Below, in pieces: positions 44,378-57,665 of a stretch of 64,000 nucleotides of DNA. How positions within the stretch are numbered: the first letter of the stretch is position 1; every line of letters starts with the position of its first letter. The stretch is taken from the NCBI GenBank assembly GCA_039881045.1, contig JAYWVB010000030.1, positions 186,001-250,000 on the forward strand. Direction: 5' to 3'. This DNA is from Chaetomium olivaceum. Taxonomy: Eukaryota > Ascomycota > Sordariomycetes > Sordariales > Chaetomiaceae. A program made the position numbers and the translations under genes. Under the pieces are notes generated by a model. That model had not been told where the DNA came from. It saw nothing but the letters and a program-made list of their open reading frames with translations, and did no database searches.

Positions 44378-45417
44378 ATGTCTGCTAGTGGAGTCGCCGC
44401 GGCCATCAACCCCAACGGGCCCACGGGACAGCAGATTCATCTGTTCTACAACACCAACACGAAGAATCTTGGCTTCCAGTTCTTTGACGAGACCAAGAAA
44501 TCCGATGAAACTGAAGCCTTTGCGGCTGGCGCCGATGCCCAGACCGGTTTCATCATCAACCCGGCCCAGATTGCAAGCACGAACTTAACGGGAGTGAATT
44601 TGGTCCTCGGCTTCACGAACAAGCCGAAGCCGGCTGCCGCCCCGGGCTGCAAGTGCGAGGATCCGACCCAGAATGATGTTTCCATCATCAGCCCGGTCTA
44701 TCAGCCCCTTGCCGCGACTGATCTCACCAACCTGACCATCGCCGCCACCTCCTCGGACACCACTGCTTACGTCTACTACCTCACGTGAGTCATTTAACTA
44801 AAGGAATGGCTGGGATAATGGCCTAACTAGACTCATTTTAGGGGCACGGATGAGAAGTCTACCACGATCAACGAGCTCACCGTCGGCGACGATTCTCCCG
44901 GCCAATTCGACGACACCGTCAAGATCCTTCCCCAATCTTCGCTGGCCGCATTCTACGTCCCGGAGGATGAGACTCGCTATATCATCTACCAAGCCAACAG
45001 CACCGGAAGACTTCACGCTTATTGCCCAATTGCCGGCTCCATTGACGGTACACATCTTTCTCGTTTCTTGCCTATCTTTTCCCAACTGCGCTAGCTTTTG
45101 ACAAAGTTCTCGACTGATCCTCTTGCGCAGACAAGGAAATCGACGGCTCGGGCAGCGCCCGGAGCAACACTCCACTGGCCGTCACCTATGTCGGCGGCAA
45201 GGCCTACCTCTACTACGTCGACACTAGCCACAGCATCCGCGCCGTCGTCAGGGATGGCAACACCTGGGGCGCGTCTCGAGCCGTCCCGGCACCCAGCCAG
45301 GTCGATGACGTGAGCCAGCTCACTGTGGTTTCCTCGCCCAAGGGCAACCACATCTTCTACATTGGTACCGGACAGGGCAAGCAGTTCAAGTTCCACCACG
45401 CCATCGACAAGATCTAG
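44378..45417 (+). CDS. Fucose-specific-lectin-like beta-propeller protein
   Basis: Three exons: 44378-44784, 44842-45047 and 45131-45417, giving 299 aa, start MSASGVAAAINPNGPTGQQI. Repeated blades are visible: QQIHLFYNTNTKNLGFQFFD, ETRYIIYQANSTGRLHAYCP, GGKAYLYYVDTSHSIRAVVR with DGNTWGASRAVPAP, and GNHIFYIGTGQGKQFKFHHA. The pattern of a hydrophobic-YY strand, then a small turn, then I/L-R/E and W-G-x, is that of the Aleuria aurantia / fucose-specific lectin family. There is no signal peptide, as is usual for cytosolic fungal lectins that defend against animals or bacteria when released. It lies between giant genes A and B. Sugar specificity cannot be read. Confidence 0.68.
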
Positions 45418-46472
45418 GAAGCTGTTCTCAGTGCCTCCGATCTTCGCGCAGGATAAGGGTGATATGGGATATGGAAACCCCCACTAGTTGGTGGAGGAAC
45501 AGATACTCGCCATCCCTTGTTATTCGTTACTCCTGAGTTAGGCAGCTAGTTGGCGATTACCAAGGTCTTGTGGCCCCTTGAATTGATCCTTTACTCTCTC
45601 GCCTTTAACCCTTAACTCGGTAATTCCATGTCACTGTAAAGCAAACAAACATGTCGCGCGTTATTTTACTGTAACACCATTTTAACCTCCACCTGGGAGT
45701 GGAATTTTCATGAGTTGTGAAATCACCGGCGGTTTGAGGTTTCTGTGTCAAAGGCCCAGACGCTGAATCCTGCAATGTCAATAACACTGCAAGTAAATAA
45801 AGTAGAGTACATGACTACCGGTCCGTCTCTAGCACTTTATAAGCGGTTAATAGACCGTGGTAAGATTTGCCAACTGGGTTCGGCCAGAGTAATGCAGCTA
45901 ATGCTGAATTCGAGTTGTTGTGATGGGTTTTCAATTGAGGCGTCATTATCGGACCGTAAGACAAGGTAGCCACTGGTTCCTACGGACTGTAGCATAGAAC
46001 TTCCTCCCCTATCATGAAATCGAAGACAAGAAGAAGAACAAGGTATAAAGAAATCAAACAAAGAATGTATAAAAGATAATGAAAGCGAAGAAGATGGAAA
46101 CGGGAATGGAAATAAAATAGAAAAGGGAAGACGAAAAAGAAAAGAAGAAAAAAAGAATATACGGTAATCGTCCTACACTGTAAATTAAATAAACTCACCC
46201 GGGCGTGTTGGAGTTAATTGTGGGCATAAAATCAGGAGAATAGCAAGCAAGTGTGTGAAAGTTACGGTGATATATTCAGATTTTGATACGGTCCTTCGTG
46301 GGGTCTTGTTGCCACAGGACGGGACTGTATTGTGTATTAAATGAAGTTAATAAATCGAGCCCTCTTCCTTCCTACCAAACAAGCCTACGGAAATACACAG
46401 GTAGAAATCGGGGGGAATGTACGTGATTGATTGGAGACACATTCGCTTCGAAGTATTCCTCCCTCTTCATCA
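45418..46472. other. Convergent spacer with polypurine tract
   Basis: 1.05 kb between the lectin gene and cassette gene B. A strongly purine-rich stretch of about 145 bases lies at 46016-46160. No gene is seen. Confidence 0.45.
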
Positions 46473-49400
46473 TCAGTTGTTCGGATTTTCAGCCATAATA
46501 GGCCTCCTCAGCATCAAGAAACCCTCAACCGTCGAATATGGCGCTGCCTGGAAGCCAGGACTCAGCAGATTCCCCTTTTGCTCGATGCCGTACGCGTTGT
46601 ACACCGGAACCGGCGCATCATCTTCCGAACCCCGTCCTTCACCGGCTAGTTCTTCTCCCCGTTCATCTCCTGCCACCGTTATTTTCTCCACCACTGCCGC
46701 CGGCGGACTCGGTTCCACATACGGCTGCAACCAATTCCAATCGCCCCCAACCAGGGCCGGTAACCCCACATTCATCTTCGGCCTCTGCTTCGCATTATCC
46801 GCCGTCAACCTCTGACCCTCATCATACCCCGCCACATCATTTAGCAGCGTGAACGGTCCTGCATGCAAAAAGGCAATCATGTTCTGCAGCGCGTCCTGCC
46901 ACGTCCAGGGGCGCAGCGCCAGCTCTCCCGCCGGTAAGAATGACGAGTACGCGTGTATAGACGTGAAGGGGTCCACGATAGCGCCGAAGACGTGCCTGCC
47001 TAGCTCAAGGTTGTGTGCGTCTGTGTAGGCGGATGGTGTGGTGGTGTGTTTGTAGTCAGGGGGGTCGTCTTCCGGGAATGGGGGGTTGTAGTAGGGCTTG
47101 AGAGTGGGGTAGTTTGTTTTCGAGATGGGGATGAGGTTGGCGTAGGGGTTGGGGTCGGGCTTTTGAGGGTAGAAGTAGGTCTGGATGTGGTCGTAGTCGA
47201 GCTCCTCGTGGGTGGTCTCGTTGGGCGTGGGGAAGCCGTCAAAATAACCGACGAGACCGTCGTACCCGCGGTCCTTGTCGCCCAGCTTGACGTGAAAGGT
47301 GTAGCTGGACTGATCATCAGAGCCAATAAGGGTTCTTTCGGGGTTTGAGTCTTTCGGTTTGGTGGATTGGTTGGTCAGTGGTGGAGAGTCGAGTTCGAGC
47401 GACCACGCTGTGTTGACCAGGGCCAAGGGCTTTCCCACCACCGCCCCCAGAAACTGGGCATAGGCATTTGGAGCTGGCGGAAGGTTGTCGAGGGCCTTAG
47501 TAATCATGTACCAGAAACCCTTGAGGTAGTCGGCCTTTCTGAGGCGTGTGATCAACGCCTCGAGCCGGGCGAGGTCTGGATCGAACCGACCCGTGGCCGC
47601 TGGCGGTTCAAATGGGGACCACTTGGGTGACTCGAGGGCACCATTGGGCCCACCAATACGCACCTCACCGTAGAAGGTTCCGTCCTTCAAGAACAACTGG
47701 ATACCGTAGTCGGCGTAGTTGGCCACGATCCAACCCCAGATGGGGTTCTCCCATTCCGTTGTAGGACGCCAGTATGAGGCCGGCTTTGCGTTTTCGGCGG
47801 CTGGCTCCGCGAGCGGCCTTTTCAGGTCCCTGGTAGCAGCCGTCACAAACTCGGCGTTAAGGCGAGCGTTCTGGTTGATCTGCGGCGGCAGCTGGATAAA
47901 CTCGCATGTGGCACCCTTGTTCCGCACAACCGTGTTGGCCACTTTCTGACCATCCACCAGTACCGGCTGCGGCTCATAAAAGTCGCTAATGCTAGGGTAC
48001 AAAGGAGGGTGGCCTTCTTTTCGAGGCTGCGGGTCGATGGCCACAACAGCTTGCCCAAACTTGTCGATGATGTTGAGCTTCCTGAACCTGTAAAAATGTC
48101 AGTTGTTAACAAATGTAACAGACTTCAGGTGAGAGTTCCATAAGTTGGTAGCTCCAAGGGTACGGTACTTACCTTATCTGGCCGTGTGTGACGGGTTTGA
48201 ATGGGCAGTACTTGTCTGTTTCGAAGCCCACGGAGGATGCATACGGCGTCAAGCCGGAGTTGCCCTCGATGAGCTCAATGTTGATTTTAGTGAGCCCCGC
48301 CGCGTTGAATTCGGCTGCCTTCACAGCCGTGACCTTCTCTTGGTCTCCTGTCACCTCCTTATACTCTGGCTTTACGTGCGTGCCCATATTGAGAGTCAGC
48401 AAGCCCTCAGTGAGCCCGGAGAGCGGACACGACAGGTATGATAGCTGGCTAATGTTTTTGAGCAGATCGTTCCGGTCAGCTTCGGGCAGGTATTGGTTTA
48501 GAATCTTCTTTGGCGTGTCAGCGAATAGCTGATTCACCTTGGCAGCGAGTGAGAAGCTTGGCTGGGGGAGGATGAGCACCCGACCCGACAGGATCCGGGT
48601 TTCTGGGGGATCTTTTGGGTTGGGATTCTGCGGCCGGTTGCCTATTTCCTCCCATAATGGTTTTCCTCCAGGGACTTCTACGCCGTACCGGGTCAGTTTG
48701 TTGTCCGACAGCCGGGTGGCTTGTTCGTCCAACGCCCACCACTCAAAAGGGATGTGAGTGTACTCCAGCTCCCATTCCACATAGAGTGGGAACCATGGTT
48801 GGCAATCGCCCCACTGATCTCGAGCGAGGTCATGCTCGGTTGGGAGATGGAATTGGGGGTATGCGTGCCCTTTCGGGGGTGTGGTAGGCGGGTTCTGTTC
48901 CGGTGATAGCGCGAAGAACTCGCCCAACAAACTAGCCACCTCCTTTAGGGGCATTGTATTCGGGAGGGCCTTTTGGATGTTGGCGCCCAGTTCACTCACG
49001 GCTACCGGGATTTGCTCAGACACCACTGTCTGGACGGGAATGCGGACCGAGACATTGTCGGAGAAGTCAGATGGCCAACCGGACTCGACACCGCCGACAA
49101 GTAACGTCGGATCGCGGGCGCGATAAAAGAAGGGCTGAGCCCCTTCCTTCACCTGGCTTAAGTCGGCATCCCCTTTCATGTTTTTGACCAGGGTCTGCAG
49201 GCTTTCTATTTGGGCCTTGAGCTGTCCAATACGCTTTCCCAGATCGGCGGTGTTCTTGCTGTACGTTGGATCCTCGGCCGGCCGATTCATGTGAGAGACG
49301 TCGGTCACGTATTTCCACCACAGTGAAAACATCTCCCAGCGTCGCTGGCGGGCCAGTCGTTCGCAGCCATCAAGTTGCGCCTGGAGCTGGTTGATTTTGT

Positions 49401-50839
49401 TCAAGGCCTGGATGGAAGCTTGGCTTGGTTTGGTCGGCCGCCCTGCCGAATCTTCACCTCCGAGGAAGAAGTGACCGCCCCCTTTTGAGCGGGAAAAGTT
49501 CCAGTTGTACACCGTGTCCTTAGCTTCCCGCTGACCCTCGACGCCGTCATCCCGGGCGTGAAGTAAGGAGTCTATGGCCAGAATGTCCTCTTCCAGCTTG
49601 ACAATAGTGTCGGAGTCTGTTTCGTGCGACTTGCGGGCTTTGATGTAGGTAATTAGAGCATCTATTGGCGACGTGCCCACTGCGAGAGCTGGTACCTCTT
49701 GGTCCTTGATTCGGGCCGCATACTTGTCGGCAGGGACAGAAGCGGGCTTGGAATCATGATCCCACTTCACATCATACATGGCACCATGGCAGCACAAGCG
49801 CGCTAGGTCGTTCGACTCGAGCCACGCATTGGTGACGTCGTCGATGCCGCTCTTTGCGAGTGTCATGGACAGGGCATCTAACCTCTCAGCGTGGGTGAAC
49901 TGCTTGGTAGCGTCGTTAAAAAGGGTCGGTGGCGTCGTCTTTGTGCCAGCCAAGGAGGTAGTAGCTGGCCTTGGCTTTATTGAGGTACTCCTGGGATCCG
50001 TCTTTCCCAGGATAGGCAAAGTTGTCCAGCATGCTGAAGACGTTGGAGTTGTGCATTTGGAAATCGGCAAAAAGTTGATTATTGCTGCGGAGGAGGCTGA
50101 GGTTGTCGATGTAATGGTCATCGGGGGATGGTTTCCACTCCTCTAAGGGTGTCTTCCTGCCGATGAAGACCTCGGCTTGCTGCACGATGTCGGCTTTTGC
50201 CCCGTCGGTTGCGCCCATGACAAAAGGCGCCATGTCAACCTCCAAATCGGATTCAGAGGGAACGCAATCCAACTTCCAGAGGAAATCACTCTCTATGACC
50301 CAGGCTTGATACTGCTTGAAGCTGGCCTTGGCAGTTGGGGGGTCGATGCTGTCCAGGTCCAGCTTGCGCACCATGATCCATCGTGTTGGCGTCTGCGGAT
50401 ACTCCGGCGACTTGGTGCCCTCCCCGGATTTAAGCTTTCCGTCCCTGGGAGGCAGTCCACGCCGGAGTCGCTCATGGTTGCGCCGGGATTCCGGCACTGA
50501 ATCAGACGGGGTCAAGCCGGTCCGGTAGAACTGTGGTAGGATCCAGTGCACATAAACTCCATGGCGGTTCCGGCGGGCAGCGGCGTCCGGGTGTTCAGGA
50601 TCCGGTCTTGCGCCCAAGTCCGTCATCCTCGAGTTCGTGCTTGACGGAGCCGCATTGTGCATGTCCGCATGCTTGAGAACATCGCTTTGAAGAACAAAAT
50701 TGTCAAGCCGGAGGAAGGTGTAGTTTGGCTGCGTGATGGGCGTGATACGTGCACCATTGTCACCATTCTCGTTGCAGACCGCAGGGTTGAGCACGAATGC
50801 CTGGAGCTGCAATGGAACGAGCAGCAGGTCGTCTGACAT
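46473..50839 (-). CDS. Giant protein of a mainly bacterial family (cassette gene B; one apparent 1-nt indel)
   Basis: Exons 50839-48173 and 48087-46473 with one 85-nt intron (donor GTAAGT, acceptor TTTACAG), about 1426 aa. The N-terminus reads MSDDLLLVPLQLQAFVLNPA, then HGVYVHWILPQFYRTG, TPTRWIMVRKLDLDS and AWVIESDFLWKLD. This order (x-H-W-x-L-P, then P-x-R-W, then W-V-I/V-E-S-D) is that of large bacterial proteins encoded next to relatives of gene A. A central helical region (INQLQAQLDGCERLARQRR, LGKRIGQLKAQIESLQTLVK) is likely coiled coil. The C-terminal part includes WGWIVANYADYGIQLFLKDG and VDPFTSIHAYSSFLPAGELA. At the A5 run 49918-49922 the frame slips by one extra base (or two missing). 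No catalytic motif is recognised. It is divergent from gene C. Confidence 0.75.
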
Positions 50840-52427
50840 GGTGAATGATAGCTAGCCGTTGGGTCAAAACAGAGCAAAGCGGACACCAGTTGATGCAATA
50901 TTGATTGTTTTTCGCAGGGCAAGCAATCTTCAACACTCGGGGATTGTGAATTGACGACAGTCTCAAATCTCGATGATGCCAAGCGCTCTGGCAGACCTTG
51001 ACGCTGACGGTGGAGAGTATTCCGGATTGTTCCCCTCGGGGCCAAACCCGAGATCGCTCCCCCTTGGGTCCTTGGGGAGTTCATCCGCAATTCGCGCATC
51101 CCCTTCCGAGCTGAGGTGGAGGGATGCGGACGACCGGGATTCAAGACCAATCATACTTCTGCTTGCTTCACTTTCCAAGTCATGATGGTTGTCCAGCCGC
51201 CCTTGATCCCGCCGGATGATCTGAGGAGGGAGGGTCGGAGAACTCAGAGAAGCTGAAGTGACGCGTTTGGCTGTGATGCGGTTGCATACATGTCGGAGTG
51301 GCCGAGGATGGCTTGGCAAGAGACATTTGCTGTAGCGAGCCGCCCAAAAGTTGAGTGGCTTCTCAGTTCTAGGCCCCTGAACTGCGATCTCAAGCTGCAA
51401 GATCAGAGCTGTGACGTGGGGCCCCGCAACGCTAACTCAGTCTCTCACATTCTGAGTGGTTCCTCATCGCACACCCGTGCTCTTGGCTCCGTATTATACG
51501 CTAGAAGAATATCGGGGCTTGTGCACATATCCGATTTGACTGGCAAGGGGTGTCCCTATCTCACCCTCACGGCCCAACGGTTGGGTTACAGTCGACTAGC
51601 GAGTATCCGTCTCAGCTCGCCTCTGTGGTGACGGGTGACGCACCTCGCCGAGTGGAAGCTCGTAGAGGGCCCTATCATGACTCCATTCACATCATGCGGC
51701 CGCAACTCCGGGATATATACCTAATTATGGTTGGTCGTGCGGTCATTTAGGAAACAACAAGGTATTGGCGGCTATGCTCTGTCTTCTACCTCGTCGCCAC
51801 CCTCCCTGTTTGGATCGACACTGCAGGCGTCAAGGAGAGCACCGGCAGTCACTCATGGAACTGTTTCTAACCCCGCACTTCATGGACCATTGTGCAAAGA
51901 GGAGGTGCGGTATTTCGGCCAGAATGGAACCTAGTCATGAACACCTTCGCGGCCAGCCACAAGAAATACCTACATGTACGCGTTACTCTACGAAAGCGAG
52001 ATCGGAATGTAAGCGGGATCGCCAAAGCGTCGTCAGTTGTACTCAGGAAAGCTAACAGAAGTATTGTCGCGGATTCTCGAAACGGCTACATTCTAGACCA
52101 ATAGAACGCCGAGGGGGAGATTCCGTCCAGTAATGCAGGTTACTGAGGCTAGTGTCACTCATGAAAAAGCACAAGACTCTCCCACAAAATATCCCAAGCC
52201 CAAGTCACGCCCCTAAGTCCTACCTGCCTTCGCCTATTCCTCCGTTCGCTAAGCCACTGACGCCCCAAAGACGTGTGGGGGGATAGTCTCCGGCGAGTAG
52301 GCAATGCCGAGAACGCCTACTGTTCTCACCACCGTGACGACTCCATGAGAATACCGCAGAATACAACAACTTAATTTGTCCATCGATTGTCGGCTTAGAG
52401 GCTCAACCTCGCCAATCCGTATCTGCC
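50840..52427. promoter_or_regulatory. Divergent promoter, cassette genes B / C
   Basis: 1.6 kb between the two start codons. A TATA-like ATATATACC lies near 51713. No convincing gene is seen; open frames at 50973-52104 have no motifs. Confidence 0.4.
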
Positions 52428-55400
52428 ATGCTCGAGATCACGCCTCATCAACGACGTCTTGTGGCCTTCATCCCGGGTGGGAGCGGGGCCATGGCTGTAG
52501 CGGAAGAAGAGTCGGGAACAAAGTACACCATCTACTCGAGCAAAGCTGGAAAGTCACCCGGCGACAATATCCATGTCTTGTCACCCACACCCAAGAACAT
52601 TGACAACTTCCTGTCCCTCCTCCCAGATGAGGCCCTTGTTCTCAGTGCAAAGCCCACTGGCACATCTTGCACTCTAGATGCCAGCGACAAGTGGGCAAAA
52701 TGGATGACCAATTGGGACATCAGCGGCGAGCTCTCAATTACGTACGACAACGCCACGACTCTCAGCATCCAGTCCTTCAACTTCCACATCAAGGCACCTT
52801 GGGATGTCACTTTCAGTTCCAGCGCCGATGCTCTGAAGTTCGCTTTTGGCACTACGGTGAGCGGTGACGCTTTCGTTCCGAGCCCCGGCATGACAGATGA
52901 GGGCTCACCCATCTACTTTGGCCTTGATCCCAAGGCGACACCTGGGGACCTCAAGTCGTCGGTTGGAAAACTCTTCGAATTTGCTGGGCTCGACGAACTC
53001 GGAAAGAATCTACCTATCAAGGGTCTGGACCTCCTGACGACTACGCTAAAACTGTCGAATACCACGGGGCCACAGAGAAACGCGCTGTGGTTCAGTCCGG
53101 AGCAGCACCTCAAGACGACCATGAGGCTTCAGTTCGGCCTTGACTCGGCCGACGCGTTGGAAAGTGCGTTGACATCCGTTCTCAAGGGACTCGAATTCCA
53201 GAGTTTCAGCATCGCCTGCAAGAAGACACTGGTGTTCCTCGATACAAACAAGGGTGCCAAAGCCGTCACAGGGGGAGATATCGACTTTGAGATGCAGTGC
53301 TCTGTTCAGCACGGGGGTTTGGAGCCGGTCAAAATGCTCCTCGCCCTGCAGCTGACTCACTTCAGCTACCAGCTGACATTCAAGATTGACTCCAAGAACG
53401 GCTTAGAGGGCATAGTTCAATGGCTGGCTAGCCTGATACCCGGCGGTGGCGGTGTGGACGCGATTGACAACATCTTCAAAATGACTGGCAATCTTTTTAC
53501 CGATCACATCTTTCTCCGCCGCCTAAGAGTTGGTGTGTCAACCACTGGCAAAACACCGAAGCTCAACAGCGTGGGGCTTGACATTGAAGTGTCTTCTGGC
53601 GAGTTCGGCCAAGGGTCCAACAAAGGGGAACGGGCGGCGTTTTTGATCACTTACAGTTGGTCAGCCAGCCTAGGGGGCATGGGATCCATCAACGGTGGCT
53701 TCTGGAACTTCTTCAACGCAGATGAGAAGCGCGTTCTGGATCCCACGTATCTAGCCGCCATGGACCTGCTTCCGCTCACAAAATCGCCTATGATGCAACT
53801 CGACATCGTGACCTTGATCCCTGGCCAGACGGTCGACAATCTTCCCGATACGGTACCTACCCAGATCACCCTCGCCAATCTATACCTGGACCAGAAGAAG
53901 TTTGCGGTGAGGGCCACTCTCCAATCCAAGCAGTCCATTGCGGGTGACAAGGACTCTACCGTACCTCAGCTCGACCTGGGCAGGATCAACCTGACTGCTT
54001 CGTACCAGTGGGACAATGAAAAAGACTTCAAGTTTAACCTAAGCATTGCTTCCGTGCTCGCTCCGAGTGTGAACTCCAAGCATCAGACCAGCGCCATCCT
54101 AACCGGCAGCATTGATTACGACCACACTTCGAAAGAGAACAAATGGGTTCTGGATACTCAATTGAAGAGCCTGTACGCCTCGAACCTGATCAGCTTTTTT
54201 GATAAGGGCTCGACCGACGACGTCCTTCCATTGATCGATTCTCTCCTGATTGACCACTTGAGCCTACACTATGAATACACAGGAGCTCAGGGGTCCTCGG
54301 ATCTGAAAAACAAGTCCGTTGGAACTTACTTCAAGTTTGACGGCAAGATCCTGGTGGGTGGTCTGTCGCTCCAGTTGGACTTTCACTTCAAGAATAAGGA
54401 GGGATGGGTGTTCACCGCGTCTTTGGTGACAGAGGATAAGGAGGCCACCATTGGAGACATTATAACCGACATGTTGGGCGGAGACGACACTCTTGACCTG
54501 CCAGATTTCCTGGCCGGCACCAAGATCAATGCGAACGGTAAAACGGGTGGGATCACATTGACGGTGGAGAAATCGCCAGAGACAGACGGCATGTTCCAGT
54601 TCATGTCCTCCATCCAGATCGGCGATCTGGCCTTGACCTTTGCCCAGATCCACCTCACGGCATGGGGTCCTAAGGTACCGTCTAAGCGGTTCATCAAATT
54701 TGGCCTCGTAGCTTTACCGACCATTCCCCTGCCGCTCATTGGAGACTTGACACAACCCTTCGATGAGATGTACCTGATGTGGGTGCAAGACGGAACCAAC
54801 CTCAACAAGGCCAATCCGGGACTGACCCGCCAGGAGGTTACGGACCTCAACAAGACTCTCGGTACACACCCTCTCGTCGCGAAAGACAAGTATAAAGATA
54901 AGACGGACCAGCAGGCTGTGCTCATCACTGCGGGGTCTCACTTTGCCATTATCACCAAAGATCAACAGGGCAACCGGACCTGCGTTCTGGATTACGACTT
55001 CAAGAAGTCCAAGCCAAAACAGCCATCAACACAGGGTGAAGCGATGGCCATGACAGATGTCGGCGAAGAGAACGAGGGAGAACCGGAACCAAAAGCAGAT
55101 TCCGACGGCAACAGCGCCTCGGCCCCGTTCAAAAAGAAGGCCGGTCCCCTATCCATCAGCAACATCGGGCTCAAGTACTCGGACAAGACGCTGCACATCC
55201 AGTTCACAGCCACGTTCGAGCTGGGCCCGATCGGGTTTGCCCTCATCGGCTTCAGCATCAACGTGCAGATCAATTCGCTACACCTGAACGGCATCCACCT
55301 CCTCGACCCCAGCCTGGAGGGCCTGGCGGCGTCGTTCGAGAAACCGCCGCTGACGATTGCCGGTCTCGTCCGTCACGGCAAGGACCGCAACAAGCTGGAG

Positions 55401-57665
55401 TACTACTCCGGTGGGCTGATCATCGGTTGGGTACCGTACCAGCTCCAGGCGGCGGGGTTCTACGGACAGGCCCTGCCCGAGGGGGTCACGGACCTCGACA
55501 AGGTGTTCAACTCGGTCTTCGTCTTCGCCCGGCTGGACGGTCCCCTTGTGACACTGGAATTCGCCGAGATTTCGGGGGTCACGGGCGGCTTCGGGTACAA
55601 GAGCGAGGTGCGAGTCCCGACGGCAGACCAGGTGGTCGAGTTCCCGTTCGTCAAGCCCGCCAGCCTGGCCGGAGCCACAGGAAGCGCCATCGAAACTCTA
55701 GAGCGGCTTACCTCGCCGAACTCGGACGGATGGTTCAAGCCGCTGGACGACACGTACTGGGCGGCGGCGGGCATGAAGATCGATGCCTTCCAGATGATCT
55801 CGCTCCAGGCCGTGGCAGTGGTGCAGTTCGGGCAGGCTATCAAGATGGGGCTGTTTGCCGTCGCGCTGGCCGACATCCCCACGTCGGCGTCCAAGGTCAA
55901 ATTTGCGCACGTCGAACTGGGCATCGCCGTCGTGGTGGATCTCGACTATGGCACTTTCAAGGCTGAGGCCCAGCTCTCGCCTAACTCGTACATCCTAGAC
56001 CCCAACTGCCACTTGACGGGCGGGTTTGCACTCTACTACTGGTTCGACGCACCCCATGCCGACCAGTCTTTGGTAGGAGACTTCGTCTTCACCCTCGGAG
56101 GGTATCATCAAGCGTTCGATATTCCCTATGGCTACCCCAACCCACCCCGACTGGGCATCAGCTGGAGCCTGAGCAGTGCCCTGTCGATCACGGGACAGGC
56201 CTACTTCGCCATTACCCCCAAAGCATGCATGGGCGGCGGGAGACTACATGCAGCCTACCACCTTGGTCCGATCGAAGCATGGTTCGACGCCTTCGCCGAC
56301 TTCCTAATCAACTACAAACCCTTCCACTTCACAGCCGGAGCCGGGGTCAGCGTCGGGGTGCGCTTCAACCTAGACATCCTCTTCGTACACATCCACATCT
56401 CGGTAGAGATCGGCGCCGACCTGGAATTGTGGGGTCCCCCCTTCGCCGGCAACGTCTACGTCGACCTCAAGGTCCACAAGTTCCACATCCCCTTCGGTAG
56501 CGCCAGCGATGAGAAGCCCCCCGCCAGCCTCCTCGAGTTTTACAACCTGGTGCTGCAGGCCAGCAGCAAGACTGAATCCTCCAAAGCTAAAGCGGTCGTC
56601 GCGGCACCGGCCCTGGCCACCGCCGTCCTTCCGGCCGATAGTCCACGCGTAGTCGAAGTTGACGACGACGGCGAGCCCATCGCCATCGCAGCGGAGGCAG
56701 GTGAGGATGACCCGCCGAAGCGCAATGAGGCCCACACCTTCTTGGCCCAGTCCGGCCTGATGAACGATACTGCGGTTCCGGAGCGCGGCCAGAATCAGGA
56801 TTGGACCGTCAGGGGCGGCACGTTTGCCTTTGTGCTGGGGTGCAAGATTGCGATCAAAAAGGCCCAGCAGGTCAGCGAGACGGGCGAGCCTATTGCGACG
56901 GTGCAGTACACCGACCAGTCCATCTACGCCAGGCCAATGCACCTCGATGATGCGCATCCGTTGGACTCGAGCATCCAGATTTCGATCACTGAAAAGGGCA
57001 GTCATGACCCGCCGAAGGAGTGGCGCATGGAGAAGGTTATTAAGTCGGTCCCAACAGGGCTGTGGGCCAAGTGTAAGTATCCCCAAGAGCGGATGTAACA
57101 ACTGTCGGATAGATGGACTTGCTGACATGCAGCAACAGACGATCCTTCCACCGACCCATCGAAGAGCGGCAACAATATCGCCAGCCTGCTGGACACCACG
57201 GACGGCGGCGTGTCGCTGATGATGGGTGTGGTGCTTTACGCGCCGCCGCCGTTCATGTCGGAGGACAAGCAGCAAACGTTTAAGATCCTCGACGCCGAGC
57301 TCAAGGACATTGACGCACACGATCCATTCCCGGTGCCCGTGCCAGCCAACGACCAATGGGTTGGCGCGCCGCCGCTGAAGGGCGCAGCCCAATGGGATGA
57401 AGTGCACAAGGCCTGGGCGACGCCTGATTGGGATGGTGCTCCGGCTGCTGCTGCTGCTGCTCCTCTCCCCGCTGTTGAAGAGGACAAGGGGGAGGAGGAA
57501 GAGAAACTCGAGGAGGAACCGGTGAGTATGCAGACGATGTTCGTGAAGGATTGGGCGACTGCGTTTGGTTGGGATAAGGCCCTCGCTTCGGTGGCGAAAA
57601 TGCCGTCGTTGCTTAACCGTAGGTTCGATCAGTTGTATGTGGCGGCGCCGCTGGTGACGACGTAG
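52428..57665 (+). CDS. Giant DUF6603-like protein (cassette gene C)
   Basis: Exons 52428-57072 and 57139-57665 (66-nt intron; the acceptor at 57132 would add two residues), 1723 aa, start MLEITPHQRRLVAFIPGGSG. The protein is dominated by repetitive beta-strand segments. Blocks such as SNIGLKYSDKTLHIQFTATF, GPIGFALIGFSINVQ, FEKPPLTIAGLVRHG, ISGVTGGFGYKSEVRVP, FQMISLQAVAVVQFGQAIKM and VDLKVHKFHIPFGS match what I recall as DUF6603, found mostly in bacteria beside relatives of genes A and B. Charged linkers rich in E, P and K (about residues 870-905 and near the C-terminus) separate lobes. No signal peptide or catalytic motif is seen. The long intron-free exon again suggests bacterial descent with later intron gain. 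A structural role in a large assembly is possible but unproven. Confidence 0.75.

Noticed and set aside
39660..57665. Bacterial contamination as the source of the giant-protein cassette
   Set aside because: Genes B and C contain standard fungal GT-AG introns and are interleaved with ordinary spliced fungal genes on both sides.
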